Shown here piece after piece: positions 1 to 12,907 of a stretch of DNA of 64,000 nt. The translations under genes were made by a program, and so were the position numbers. The notes beneath the pieces are model-generated. The model ran no database searches and was not told the DNA's origin. It saw only the letters and a program-made list of their open reading frames with translations. Every line of letters starts with the position of its first letter. Positions within the stretch are counted from its first letter, which is position 1. Source of the stretch: Xiphophorus maculatus (Eukaryota; Chordata; Actinopteri; Cyprinodontiformes; Poeciliidae); contig NC_036457.1 of NCBI RefSeq assembly GCF_002775205.1, positions 2,207,001 to 2,271,000 of the forward strand. The letters are read 5' to 3'.

Positions 1-400
1 GGGACGTACAAAAAAGTCTCTTAGAGCCATGCTCTAAACCCAACAGGAAGTCGGCCATTTTGTATTGAAGGTCCATTGTGGACCTCGAGTTTGACGTTTA
101 CAGCCTTTGCATTTGATCGAACTCCTCCTAGGGATTTCGGTTGATCGGCTTCAAACTCGGTCAGTCTGATCATAAGGCATGTCTGATTTAAAGTTATCAA
201 ATTGGTGACTGTATGAGCTTGCTGAAGGGGGGTTACCAGGGGTCAAAGTTCACCTACTCGCCATGAAACACCAAACTCTTATATATCCTGCACAGAAACT
301 CACAGAGACACCAAACTTTCAGTTATTGATCATCAATAGGTGTCCTAAAATACCCTGTGGTGAAATTATGACATCGCTTAGGCGACGCCCCCTGAGAACA
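1..400. other. Repeat-like flank, no gene
   Basis: No exon or convincing reading frame is visible. The text has the look of a dispersed fish repeat, with phrases such as caggaagtcggccattttg and tcaaactcggtcag. The right end grades into the tandem repeat that follows. Its family cannot be named from sequence alone. Confidence 0.3.
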
Positions 401-1290
401 GGAAGTGTCATGTTTTACTGTGAACGGTCGCTATCTTAGCCCTTTGACCTAATCAACATGAAACTGTGTGCAGAGACAGAAGACATGTTGGTGTGTTGTG
501 GATTCAAGCCCTGACCGGCTGCGATGAAGCAGCTGTGTGCGGCGGCATGGCGAAGTGACCTGTAACGCCGATGCCATACGTTTGCTTCTAGATTCCACAT
601 GTTTCGACCGAGCTGCACTAAACTTGGCTTGAGTGATGCTGGTGTGATACCTGAAAATTCTATGTCATCAGATTATGACGTCATCTAAGCCCCGCCCCCT
701 CAGAACAGGAAGTGCTATTTTTTTCCTTGGAAACATTCATCTATGGCTCTCTTGACCTAATCAAGGTGATTCTGTGTTGGATGACAGATAGGAAGTTGGT
801 CTCGCTTGCTTTAAAGTCCCAACAGTTTTCAATGGCGGCAACGCCGTTCGTATACGTTTGCCTCTACCTTCCACATATTTTGACCGAGCTGCATCAAACT
901 TGGCCTGAGTGATCCTGGAGGCTTGCCCGTCAATCCTACGTCATCACATTATGACGTCATCTAAGCCCCGCCCCCTCGGAACCGGAAGTGCCGTTTTTTT
1001 CCTTGGAAAGCTCTGTTTATGGCTCTCTTGACCTAATCAAGGTGATTCTGTGTTGGATGACAGATAGGACGTTGGTCTCGCTTGCTTTAAAGTGCCAAGA
1101 GTTTTCAATGGCGGCAACGCCGTTCGTATACGTTTGCCTCTACATTCCACATATTTTGACCGAGCCGCATCAAACTTGGCCTGAGTGATCCTGGTGGGAG
1201 GCCCGTCGATCCTACGTCATCATATTATGACGTCATCTAAGCCCCGCCCCCTCGGAACAGGAAGTGCCGTTTTTTTCCTTGGAAAGCTCG
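390..1290. repeat. Tandem repeat, 276-bp unit, three to four copies
   Basis: The palindrome atgacgtcat recurs at 675-684, 951-960 and 1227-1236, a spacing of exactly 276 bases twice. The full units around 709-985 and 985-1261 are almost identical, both containing the phrases gacctaatcaaggtgattct and caatggcggcaacgccgttc. A more diverged unit precedes them, starting near 390. The last unit breaks off near 1285 into a CpG-rich stretch. Small frames at 712-912 and 988-1188 are translations of this repeat, not genes. Each unit carries a CRE-like palindrome, a GC box (966-974 in the second) and an ETS-like ggaagt (982-989). Confidence 0.85.
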
Positions 1291-1400
1291 CCCTAAACCA
1301 TGCGAGAGCTCCTGCGGTGGCCGGAACCCCCGCGGTGGCCAATAGGCCGGAGCGGCGCTTGCTGCGAGGGCCGCCCGAGGCTGCTTGCAGCTTTAATTTT
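1285..1400. other. CpG-rich repeat end
   Basis: A short GC-rich patch contains two copies of gcggtggcc and a ccaat pentamer. It is followed by T-rich sequence with a gtttgtttgtttg run. It probably forms the end of the repeat that carries the 276-bp units. Overlapping frames on both strands cross it and look spurious. Confidence 0.35.
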
Positions 1401-2160
1401 ATTCTTATTTTTTTTGTTTGTTTGTTTGTTTTTTCTTTATGGGGTCCTTCCTCTTGAAAAATGGCAGTATGGACATGGCAGAACCTCATCTTGAAGCCAA
1501 AGAAAAACCTGCTTAAAGCTCCAAAACCAACAGGGATGGCATTACAGGCGCTAAAATTGTTGCATGAATCATGTTAACAAATGTATTTTTTTTTCCCTCC
1601 GTTGTTTGATGTGGAAATGCTCCTGTTGTTTAAAATGTTTATATGGAAATCAGTTAAAAGTGTTCAGCTGAAAGTATGACAGTGGCGGTTGTTGCACAAA
1701 TGGTGCCCTGGGTGAGCCTCACAGGGAGCCATTCTAACGATCTCCCACTAACAACCAAAACACACAAACCACGACTCTGATATTTCTTTTTTTTTTTTAA
1801 TTCTGTTCGGTTTGGAATAATCGAGTTAAGCTCTGACACAGTCCACACGATCTCCCCGGCCTTGTCGTCATGGGCCAGGAAAGAATCACAAAATTAGTTA
1901 TAATTTGCTAAAACGTACTTGGGGAGGGGGAATGCAATCAGGGGCTATTACTTGAATGTGGAGAGTGGTGGTAGTTGGAGAAATCAAATCAAATTGTGTT
2001 TGGGGCCCCATACAGACTCTGCAGAACATGAACAAAAATTCATCTCTTCAAATGACTTCCTCTTCCGTTTGAAGCTGTTAGTAGACTACCTTATCCCTTT
2101 GACAGCCCCGTGGTGGATGATATGCTGAACTGTTTCGATAATATTATCAGAGAGGGAAGA
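1400..2160. other. Intergenic, no gene seen
   Basis: Unique-looking sequence downstream of irx4. No exon, repeat family or RNA gene was recognised. Confidence 0.4.
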
Positions 2161-2340
2161 GAGGTGAAGGAGGAAATCAATAGCTTGACATGAAATATGA
2201 CTGCAAACATCCCAATTACAGGCTGTTTAGAGGAAATTAATGAGGCAGATCTTAGATACAGACATTGGCCTGCCTCGTGCTTTGAGCTGCTTTATTTACA
2301 AGCTGTCATTAAATAGAAATTGATGTTTTCCTTAAACGTG
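2160..2340. promoter_or_regulatory. Candidate conserved noncoding element 3' of irx4
   Basis: A non-repetitive, balanced-composition stretch with several homeodomain-type cores (attaatgagg, gtcattaaat) and no long frame. It stands out from the AT-rich runs on each side. Iroquois clusters are known to be surrounded by conserved enhancers, so this is a reasonable candidate. Conservation could not be tested here. Confidence 0.25.
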
Positions 2341-2988
2341 ACAGTAAAAGAAAGGTGTCTGAATTGGGAGGATTAGAAATTGAATGGCTTGTAAAATGTA
2401 TTTTTAAGCGACACGCATGTGGAAGACGTCGTTTTCTACAGTAAAGGGCGTCTTCAGCACCCTGGACAGCAACTCTCAGCATTAACCCGACATGACAAGC
2501 TCTTCTTCAGAAAGCGACTGCTTTTATTTTCAGTGAACAAAGTCGAAACGCTCTCTTTCACTTCTTCAGAGAGAGCAGTGAATATGTGAAACTTTTTTTT
2601 CTTCTTCTTTTTTTTTTAATAGTGATTCTCATCTGCTGAGACTTAAATTATGCTTAATTAATAACATTTGCATGCTCATAGTAAAAGAGATCTTGAAAAA
2701 AATAAATAATAATAATAATCGCAGGCCTACTTTTTTGTTTCCCCTTCGAGTTGTAGACTGTAATTTATACATTTTTTCATTAATTATTATTTAATTCTGT
2801 GCGTGCGTTGGTTTAAATGAATCAAACTGATCCGGATGTTTTACGTCTGTAACAGTTTATGAATACAGGTAAAAATAATAAAACATAAAGGAATCGTGGA
2901 GACTTAACAGGCTTATCCACCTCGTTTTTTTTTTTGTTTGTTTTTTGTTTTAGTCCGAAAAGAAGTCTTTATCTGTGAGTTAGTTACG

Positions 2989-5900
2989 TTAGGAGCAAAA
3001 AAGCTTGTTGATAGTTTTTGGGAAACTCATGGCACTGTCTTTGGGCGGGTCTTGGTGCTGCTGCAAGGCCGCCGCACTCCTCTCCGCCTCCAGCACGCTG
3101 CCTTTGGTGTTCGTGGTCCAGGAGACGGTCGTATTGGTCAGAGCCTGGCTCAAAGTGCTGTGCCTGAACAGGGGGTCGTGGAAAACCCCGTCCACCCAGT
3201 TCCTCAGCGTGGTGACCGGCGAGTCCTGCCGGTTGTCCAGGACGGTTACGGGGGAAGTGGCGGCGGGGGACTGGGTGAGTGAGGAGGGAGGCGCCTGGCA
3301 CCTCAGCATGCAGGACGGATATTCAGTCTGGTTCAGGGACGTTGCTGTCTGTGCCAAAGACCAGATTCGAGGCTTGCCGTCTAATAATTGGTGACCCTGC
3401 TGCTGCTGAGTGTAGCACGACTTTGCCTGCTGCTGCTGCTGCATGCTGTCCGGCTGGAAGTCCTCCGGACTCGTTTTGATGCAGGTTTTACCCAAGTCCT
3501 GCTCCCCGCCGAGAGGCACCGGAACGGAGATCTTCAGAGACGCGTTCTTAATGAGGTGCTCGGCGGAGCAGTCGCTTGTCGTCGACATGTGCGTGTTCAT
3601 GTGGTACCGATGCTTCATCTCACACTCAGAGCTTTCAGACTCGAGCGTGTCAAAATCGTCCAGGTCGCTCAGCTGGAGTTCCTTATCAGCTCGACTTCTG
3701 GTGTCTGCGAGGAAAGGGAGGAAAGGAGTTATTAAAAAAAAAAAAAAAGAGGGTTAAATTTACGTCGGGAAAAGAGCACAACAACGAGCCCGAGAATGTT
3801 TGATTTCACACGAATCATTATTTGAACCTACCACAATCACTGAGCCTATACGTTAAAAATAATTTTAAAAGTCTATAACAAAAGAAAATAAAAATAAAAA
3901 TCCTTACCAAGATGATATCAAGACGTGTCCCTGTATACAAACTGCTTGCAACACAGTCTATGTACTCAAACTCTACTGCTTATATGCTAATAACATTTTT
4001 AGCCAACTTTTTTTTATTTTTTGGATGACATAACTTTTGGAAATGAGCATTAAAGGTGTCACAGACTTTTTATCTTTAAAACTTTATTGATATGAACGAT
4101 GATAAAACCCTGTAACTTAGTGTACTGTGTTACCGTAACACTGTTTTAGTGAGTTTTAGCAAAACAAAACACCATCACTATGAACAAAAATGTCCTTTCT
4201 AATGGAAGTTGAATTGAGAAAAATAAAAATTGTCCTTCAACACCAGTTATGTTGGGACCACTTTAAACAGCTAAGGCTACCCTGCTCAATAATAAAAAAG
4301 AACAACAACTTTTACAATTTCCTTGTATATGTTCTAATCACCTTGGTGAAGTGGCAAGCATTAGAAAGCATGTATGTTATTTTAATGGTTAGTACACTGA
4401 ATGTGTAGTTTCACAAAATAAAGCAGAGTCAACAACAAAAATCACATTCTCACATGCAAAAACAACAAAAAGCTTAATTTGATCTATTTCTTCCTGCTTA
4501 GATAATTAAGTTATATCATCTGAGCTTCATTGCATATTTCTGCTGACGTTAAAAAGAAATGCATTTTCACATGCTTTTCCTAAATAATCCGTCTTTTATT
4601 TTACATTCTGCCAAGCAGCAAGACATCTTGACACTAACCATCATCAGTATTCTCGCTTTTTATCTGCCCCTCCTGAGACCCCTCCTCATCCTCATCATAT
4701 CTCTTCTCCTCTGAGCCCTTGTTTCTGGGCGGCCACGTCATCTTGTTCTCCTTCTTCAGCCTCCTGCGGGCATTCGCGAACCAGGTGGAGACCTGTGTCA
4801 GGGTCATCTTAGTGATGATGGCCAGCATGATCTTCTCCCCTTTGGTCGGGTACGGGTTCTTCCTGTGTTCTTGCAGCCAGGCCTTCAGGGTGCTGGTCGT
4901 CTCACGGGTAGCGTTCTTTCGCCTTGTCCCCCCATCCATAGAACCATATCTGAGAATAAGAGGAATACAAAGTAAACTTGGATTAAGGGGAGTGGATGTG
5001 GGTTCAGTTTTTCTGAAAATGGGCACTACGACTTCAGAAGACCGATGCTCATCCCAATGAACGTTGTTGTCTCACATTTGATACGGAGGGAAATAGAGCC
5101 AAAATGTAAACAGGGTAATGTAAGCCCTTTTTTTTCTCATAAAATAGCTTTCCAATATTGCAAATGTAGCTGAATTAAAAAATATATTTGTCTGCTACAA
5201 TCACTAGAACTTTACACTGCTACGCCAAACATGTAAAGACAAGGGAAACAAAGATTTTCAACAGAACTTACTTGACAACATAACCACTAAAGTGTGGTTC
5301 AAATTAACGTTGCCCTCTGATGGCTGCCTCACTCGATCGCCACTTCCTTCACACTATTTCCCCTTGAAGCCACATTTAGGGGAGCGTGCGGACCTTTTTC
5401 CTAATTTCATCTCATCCACAAATGCAAACCTCATGCGAACCTCCATTTAAAATGCATGGTGTTGATTTTCAGTCAGCAGCAAGCTGTTAAAACTCCCCTC
5501 ATGGGAACCTTTTTATGAGGCATTTATTGCTCCGTCTGGCTTAGTGCAGGTCAAGCACTGCTGAGGGAATCAGGAAAAGAGGGCAAGCGTTCACCTTCCC
5601 CAATCCCATGTTGTACCCTCTCAGATAAAATAGACTGTAAAAATTGCTTTATTGAGTGTAATGATGAGCCCTCAGGTAAAAGGCGGGTGCAGACATTGTG
5701 CTACTCCTGTCGGCCTGCTTGTCTCTCCCTGTGCTATACACAGATTGTATGGGCTTTATTTCTTGCTTGCAGATCTATACAGATTCATGCAGATGGTTTT
5801 TCTTTTTTTTTTTGCCCCTTCCAATAAGAATGATTTAAAGTAGCTGCGTGTCAAGATTTTTGCTAAAGTCGAGTGTAATTCTTCTGCAAAACTCTAAGAA

Positions 5901-8466
5901 CTCACTGTAGCATTAAGTGGTCATTTCTCATTAAGCAGCACACAGTATTAAAAACGGTTGCCTGTAACGTGAAGTTCTGTTCATGTTTCACTTTCTTCAT
6001 CTTCAATCGTAATTCTCAAAGCGAACTAGTGAATGACTTCAGTTTGCATGTCATCCTAGTTTTGGTAAAACCTTTTCAAGGTGGCACACTCTTCAAAGTT
6101 GTAAGGAGTCTTCAGGTTTTAATGGTAAGAGAACAGTATTTTCTTTTTCAGTAAAATTTCTGATCAGAAAACAAAGAGAAGTTGCGTTTTAATTTAGTGT
6201 CTTAAGCACTCACCCTCACTTCGTAGGTAATACATTGAGAGTTGGCTTGTCTCTAAGCCTCACTTGCAATCAGTATTTTTATTATTATTATTATTAAAAT
6301 CAGCAGTTTGCCATCGTTATTTCATTATGGCCCTGACATAAGTGTCAAGGGACATGTGGGTCTTCCTCCTTTTAAAATCTGCACCACACTCTATGGAAAC
6401 AGGGTATCGCTCATCATGATGCTAACTTTAAAAAAAATACATAGTAAAACAATTGACATACCTGTCATACTGGTACTGTCCCAAGGTAGGATCATAAGGG
6501 TAGTAAGCAGTGGCTTGTGTGATTCCCGCATGCGCAGAAGCTGCAGCATCTTTAGTATCAAAAGTACCCTGTGAACATACGTGTGATTCAATAAGTATAG
6601 CGTTCAACATTGAGGAGGTTCAAATGATTGAGAACGTTATGCTGCTTTAAAGCAACTGATCAAGACCCTGATCACTGATTGCAGGTGGAAATTACTAGAG
6701 AAACAAATACAATTCAGCATTACAATGAATAATAATAAAGGTTCAAATCCAAATTAAAAAAAGTTTTTCTTTTAACATAAACTTTTATAAAAAAATTCTG
6801 ACAAACAAAACAGAAAGGCAAAGCACTCTAGAGTATCTTTTTTTCTACTTTACAACAGTTCATTATTTCTCAGAAAACCTGTCTGTCTTTTCTTTTATTC
6901 CTGCAAGAATACGTAAGCTGTTAGTTCCTTACTCAGAAAAAATCCCAATCTAGACCATTTTGTTTATATTTTAGATCATTTTGTTTATATACTATATGTG
7001 TATTTTACTTCACTTAAAAACAAGTTTGACAATTTAAATAAAATCACACTTGGATTTTTCTGCTCTTCTTATCTCCAGTTCTTCATATGACTTACAATTA
7101 AACTTTTTTTAATTTTTTTCATCTGTTTTCTCTGCCTAAAAGAAAACGCCGAAGAAACAAACTGGCGAGACATGCAAAGTTATTAACATGTCTGTTTTTT
7201 AATTACTTGGAGGAAAGCCTTAAGAGGGTAATCTCAGTGGCATTTTGTGGGTGCAGGTCATTAAAGACGAGAAGAGAGAGCCTTATTTAAGTCTCAGCAC
7301 CCCGTGGCTCCATTAATCAATGCCAAGAGGGAAACAGAAGAAAGGTTTACCAGCGAGTAGAAAGCCGACGCGTCTGTCCCGTATGTAACATAATTTCCAT
7401 AGCCCTGACCGCCGGTGTAGGGGCTGCCGTACACGCCTAGCGCGGCCGCGGAGCTCAGTTCATGCCTCGCCGTGGCCAGCAGCCGGCTCTCATACACGGG
7501 ACAGTAGACAGGTGTCTGTCCAGACGCCGCTACCCCGGAGTCCGCTATGGATCTACCCGTGGACTCGCAGCAAGTGGTAAGAGAGTTGGTTGTCATCAGG
7601 AACTACGAGGGAACAAAAAAGAAAAAAAACAAAAATACATGTTTGTCATGTCTGGACACTCTTTTACAAAACTGATCTTGAAGTTAGTATGAACTGATTT
7701 TTTTTATATATACAGTATATAAAACTCTGCGTTACATGCTTCAGCTTTCTTACAATAAACGTGTTTTTCGTTCATTTAGGCATATTGCTTCTTTAGAAAT
7801 GATCACATAACTCATAGTTTATGCATATCAGACAATAAGCAACACAACACAGGAAATTGGGGCGAAAATGTTCGCGTAAAAGTCCCCAAAAGGAGCAAAA
7901 ATGTTCGCCTTGATTCAGATAAAACACGTGCTTAACAAACACATCATGTTTTTATTTTTATTTTTTTATTTTATTTTTTTTTCCAATCACCGTTCCGTAG
8001 TACCAAAAAAAAAAAAGTAATAGCAAAATGATTTTTATGGCTCAGAGCCAAAGGCAAACAGCAGCTGGCTTGTGGTGTGGCGTGTGCCGAACAAGTTGGC
8101 ATGCGTGTTCCAGCGCAGATAAACATATGGTTGACATTACAGACGGGCTATTATCTTACAGAAATCAGTGAATGGGAGGTCGAGGGAATCGGGTTACCCC
8201 CTCGTTTTAACCCCCTTTTTTTTCTTTCCCTCCTCCACTAGAAAGACACAGGTATCACTGGCTGCAACGCGATACCTTTCCCGATAGCCGAATCTTGTCT
8301 AAAAGTGCGCAAAAAGGGATCAGGGTTTAAATCAATAAGTGACTCGGTTACGTTAAGAGGAAAAAGTCAAGGATCGCCACCGTAAAGATGCAAAAAAAGA
8401 AAAAGAAATACGCGAACTTACTTGTGGAGCAGACGAGTATGGATATCCAAATTGTGGATATGACAT
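2989..8466 (-). CDS. irx4: Iroquois homeobox protein Irx4, five coding exons
   Basis: Coding exons, in transcript order, are 8466-8422, 7602-7351, 6568-6462, 4949-4639 and 3704-2989. All introns are GT-AG and the phases agree, giving 476 codons and a TAA stop. The protein opens [15 protein letters not shown], the IRX4-type N terminus. Exon 3 encodes the conserved [15 protein letters not shown]. Exon 4 encodes a TALE homeodomain at about residues 143-205, with the PYP insertion at 167-169 and recognition-helix WFANARRR at 191-198. An acidic tract follows at about 215-235. Exon 5 carries glutamine runs and the Iro box ([14 protein letters not shown], near 348-361). The length is close to vertebrate IRX4 proteins. 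Irx4 is a nuclear DNA-binding regulator, known for ventricular heart and neural patterning. Teleosts often keep irx4a and irx4b, and which one this is could not be decided. No break or frameshift was seen. The first ATG was chosen by family match, although the frame stays open upstream. Confidence 0.96.
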
Positions 8467-8960
8467 GGTAGAGAGGTCCCTCGGTATCCAGAAATAAAGC
8501 GAGACTGAAGGTCTCCACTCCTGCGCAGGCTGTGGCTCTGTTTCACTGTTCCAATTGATTGGCAAGCACAAGCTCCTAGGATGCTTATAGGGCGAAGCAC
8601 AGTAGCATGTTTAATTTGGGTTAAAACATTTTTTAAAAAAGCAACCCTTTATGGAAAAAGTCTAAAAATAAAAATAAATAAATAAAAATAAAAAAAATGA
8701 AAAAAGTGCAGTTTTTTCTCCTTTTAAAGTCTGTTACAAACAAATTAAAATGCCCCGAATAATCGCTCTCTTGTCGGGCACATATTTTTACCTTATAAAA
8801 AAGTAGTATAAAGGACGTCAGCAGCTGAGGCAGGTTGTTTTAAACGGAGAGGACTCTGACGTCAGAAGTTTCCCAGTCAGAAAATGACCAGACTGTAACT
8901 TTAATATGCATTTTCTGCCTCACAATGACGACACAAAAAAATACACACACACACACAAAA
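8467..8960 (-). promoter_or_regulatory. irx4 5' untranslated/promoter region
   Basis: The 500 bases upstream of the irx4 start codon contain two CRE-like sites, ggacgtcagc near 8814 and ctgacgtcag near 8858. An AT-rich stretch lies close to the coding exon. No initiator or TATA element could be fixed with confidence. The frame continuous with exon 1 extends up to an ATG at 8571 but does not resemble the family N terminus, so it is taken as 5' UTR. Confidence 0.4.
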
Positions 8961-9039
8961 ATACAATAAATAACACCCATTAACTTAAGAAAATGGGATA
9001 AAAAAGAGAGAGACGTGTACGGAAAAAAAATAGTTCATT

Positions 9040-9260
9040 GCACTGAGATTAATTTGGACTCCCAATCAATCAATTAGGCCAATCAGTGTCTTGACTGTGG
9101 AAACATATGTATCAGTTTAAATGCATTAGGCCGAATCAAGTGCATTCTTATCCTTCTTGCACGCTGAGGTAATTACATGAGGAGCTAATTGATTTTTAAT
9201 TTCAAATTATCACATTAAGCAGGAAGTAATGCAAATTCAAGACGGAATGCGTAACGTCAT
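9040..9260. promoter_or_regulatory. Candidate conserved noncoding element upstream of irx4
   Basis: A non-repetitive stretch with several TAAT-type homeodomain cores (ctaattgattttta, gaggtaattacatgagg) and CCAAT-type words (ccaatcaatcaatt). It lies just before a long microsatellite. The location and motif density suggest an enhancer, but this is inference only. Confidence 0.3.
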
Positions 9261-9276
9261 GAAAGCAGTACGTCAA

Positions 9277-9473
<197 letters not shown>

Positions 9474-9654
9474 ATTTAGTGTTTGGGTCTTGTAGAACTG
9501 TCAGTGGACAGTAACCAAAGACTTACAAGCCACCAAACTGCAAGGCTCGCAACCAGCTCGCCTCTGTTGCGCGCACCCTCGCTTGGAGAATCCCGGGATG
9601 ACATGTGGATAGCCCCGGGGGTCACTCCTCAAATTAATGATGATGTACTCCTCC

Positions 9655-9692
9655 TCCTCCTTCTCCTCTTTTTTTTTTTTTTTTTTTTTTTT
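9655..9692. repeat. Pyrimidine-rich tract with poly-T
   Basis: A ctcctcctcc stretch runs into about 24 consecutive T. Frames on both strands through it consist of homopolymer residues and are not genes. Confidence 0.8.
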
Positions 9693-9719
9693 TACCTCCT
9701 CACTCCCCTCCCTCCCCTT

Positions 9720-10270
9720 TACTCTCCTCTCCAGCTGGATATCTGCCTGCCGGTGACAGGTCGATTGAGAGTGATTGATGACTATCTGGGGGACCGGGGC
9801 CAACATAATAATATGATACCGGCACCTCACAATAATTGCTCGCTTTCATTTACAGATGAAAGTGGCTATAAAGGGGTTGTAACGACAGGGAAGGCTTGCG
9901 CTTTGGCTTGGAAACTTTTGTTTTGTGCTTTTTTTTCTTTTTAAGGCCTTTTCGAATGCCTTGGGGTGGGCGGACTTTATAAATTGTCTGTTCCTTCATT
10001 CATTTTGACAAATTGAATTATAGGGGGTGAGTACCTCCAAGCAAATGGCCGCATTAAAGCAGCGAACAGAGGGGGGTTAAAAGAGATCAGCCAGCCCTTT
10101 TAATTTGCATTAACTCTAATGCCACCTTAACAACCCGTCGGAAGCGCTCAAGCGAGCACTCACTCACATCTACCGCAAATGCAGCTTCATTTTGTCTTAT
10201 TCATTTAGACTGGGTGGGGGAAAAAATCATTGGGGTTAATGTGACACACAGTGCATTAAGTGGGAGGCGG
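9720..10270. promoter_or_regulatory. Candidate conserved noncoding block upstream of irx4
   Basis: About 550 bases of complex, non-repetitive sequence without a credible coding frame. A MEIS-type tgacag (9754-9759) and a PBX-type tgattgat (9772-9779) lie 12 bases apart, a common pairing in developmental enhancers. Further on there are TTTAAT and ATTTGCAT-like words near 10100. Known Irx loci contain many such elements. Alignment with other fish would decide. Confidence 0.35.
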
Positions 10271-10666
10271 GGCCCAATTTATCCTCAACATCACGCCCAG
10301 CAGAGAAGCAACAGGACCGGCACAAGGTTATGTGGCCCTAAGCAGAATTTTACCTTTGGGGGTCTCGCTTTCCAACTGTACAGAGGGGGGGCCGCCGAAA
10401 AGTGTCCGGAGGAATGGTCAGATGAGGGTCGCCGATAACCTTTTGGTTGCACAGGAAAGCTGGAAGTCTCGTTCTTCCTGTTTTCCAAGGTGGGTAAAAA
10501 AAAAAAACCAGGAGAATAATATAAGAAGCGAAAGAATTGGGGAAAAAAAATCTACGTTGTTCAGTAAATCATACCAGTCAGCTTTGTAACTTCCATCTTT
10601 AACTTCTTTTGTGTTAAAATAATTTAGGAAATTCTTTTAGTAATAAAATTATTTTTATTCTTGTTT

Positions 10667-10763
10667 TCACTCACTCACTCACTCACTCACTCACTCACTC
10701 ACTCACTCACTCACTCACTCACTCACTCACTCACTCACTCACTCACTCACTCACTCACTCACT
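10667..10763. repeat. (TCAC)n microsatellite, about 24 units
   Basis: A pure run of TCAC repeats, 97 bases, bounded by AT-rich unique sequence. Confidence 0.98.
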
Positions 10764-11800
10764 TTTCGGAAAATGAAGATAAACAAAACTTTACTATTAT
10801 TATTGCTGCTCAATTTATTTTAAACACACTGTTCTAAGTTGGACTACACTGTCATCACAGGTCGGGATGAGGACTTTAAAAAAATAGCTCGATGTAAAAG
10901 ATAGAGAAATCTGCATGAAAAAAGAGAAATAAAAAATAAACTTTGCAACTTGATAAAACTTATTTTTTTCTTTTATAAATGTAAAAAAAGTGGCCAGCCA
11001 ACTGTGTGCTCCTTAGTGGCACCATAAGCCCTATGTAATCATAACCATTTTGGAATCTTGGGAATATTGAGGGACAAGATTTAATTGCTTATTTCCAAAC
11101 AAGCATGGTGGGAAAGTTTGATAATCATTGGTCTATATAGAAACAGTAACAACAGTAACAATTTTTTACAATGGCATTAAAATGTCATATCATGCTCACG
11201 TTATAAAGGTCTAACTATGTTTGCGTATAACTGAGGCAAAGCACTTCTTTTTTGTCGCTCAAGAAAGATTCGGGCCTCTAACTTCCAGCTGAAGATCCTG
11301 GACAGCTGTAAATATCTGTAAAGCTGCTTGTAAAGTGCTGAATGTTTTTTTCTTTTACTTTGGAGCATTTCTCATAGCCTTTTTGTTACTTATTGATTAT
11401 GTTACCAAGGATCTCTGGCTTTGTCCACTATTTGCATACACCCCTACACATATATAGCATGAAGCAGGCATATCCTAAAAGAACGGCCGCCACCCGCTCC
11501 CCTCTGGTGTACACCTTTTCATTATCCACTGCGTTATCCACTGTTATCAGGCGCATATAATAAAATATTTAGGTGCACCAGTGTATGCTTTTAGACATAA
11601 AATGAAGGCGACGGCAGGAGTTACTGTTTGTTTAGCGTTTTAAAGATTAAAACAGAAGCTTCTGCTTTTTCCCTCACTTGAACAGATGTGGGCAAGAAGG
11701 AAAGAAGGGATGCTTTCAGTGCAAATTGGAGCAAGTGAAGGATAATTTTTTTTTTTTCCTTATTTCAAGACAAAGAGGTTATCCTTTTAAGCCTGATTGC
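10764..11800. other. Intergenic, no gene seen
   Basis: AT-rich unique sequence upstream of irx4. No exon, RNA gene or repeat family was recognised. Confidence 0.4.
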
Positions 11801-12260
11801 ATTTTCACAGGGTTTTTTCCCTTTCAAAGGAATTAGACATGATGTTCAACTGAGGAATGTAATCTTTTACATGTAATGCAGATGAATGGGCAGGTTGGAG
11901 ATGGTTTTACTGCTCAGATTAGAATAGATAAGTGTTCTGCTGTGATCAAATGTTGGAGCATTTATCATGTTCAATGAACAACATAAATCAGCCCATTCAC
12001 TCGTAAAGCCTATTAGACTATGTGCTCTTTGTATGCTGGCAGTGCATTAATGTGTATATGTTTACTAATATGTTTTCCTGTTTGCAATTGTAATTTAGAA
12101 AGTTTAGATTTCAATGTTTTCCGAGTCAAAATTCCCAAACTGCGATCTCGGATGCATTTTAAAGCAAGGCAACTAATTTGCATCTCCTTCCCAACTGAAA
12201 GTCCCGAGGAACATTGTAATCATGAAGGCGTCACGTTCAAGATAATCTGTCATTGATTAA
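11800..12260. promoter_or_regulatory. Candidate conserved noncoding stretch
   Basis: Complex, non-repetitive text with octamer-like atttgcat and several CATTA/TAATG cores. Short open frames (12020-12256 and the next) show no family resemblance. It resembles developmental-gene flanking elements, but conservation is untested. Confidence 0.25.
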
Positions 12261-12802
12261 TGAGACACTAAGGAGGAAACTGAGAAAGTGGTGCGTATGT
12301 GTTTTGCTCCGTCTGTGTTGGCAAGTTAAGGACAGACATATAGTTAAGACCCAAATTATTCACACTGATGTAGAATTAAGGTTATTTTCAGTTCTTGCTT
12401 ATAGGAAACGAGACAAGCATCTAAAGCCATGTAAAATGATTTCCAGTTCTGAAGGAAGAAAAATCAGTTTTGAACAAAATTTTATGCAACAATGAAACAT
12501 CAACATTTATTTGTACCTCTCTCAGTAATCGATAATAAACATGCATGGGCATTACAGAATTAACATCCTTCTTTAATTTGCATCTTTTTTTATGTTTCCA
12601 CTGGTAATTTGACAATTTACCAGATGAACTCCAAGTCTTTTAAGTTGAAAAGTGTCATAATCTTCAACTTCATCCACAGGTTCTCTAGCAAATTGAAATT
12701 TAGGACTCTGACTTTGCTCTCCAATAGGTGAATATTACTTCCAGTTAAAATATGTTACTAAAAATATTACTTAACTGTGTAAAAATGACTTCATGATATA
12801 AG

Positions 12803-12805
12803 AAA

Positions 12806-12884
<79 letters not shown>

Positions 12885-12907
12885 TATATACAGTAAATAT
12901 ATATATA
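12803..12907. repeat. Poly-A followed by (AT)n
   Basis: About 20 A residues pass directly into some 30 AT dinucleotides, ending in degenerate acagtatata words. Confidence 0.95.

Noticed and set aside
3005..3803. Plus-strand frames of 66-129 residues
   Set aside because: They are antisense to irx4 exon 5 and its intron edge, and the minus strand has the family protein.
8467..8571. Upstream in-frame ATG extending Irx4 by 35 residues
   Set aside because: The family N terminus begins at MSYPQFG and the upstream residues have no resemblance. It is treated as 5' UTR.
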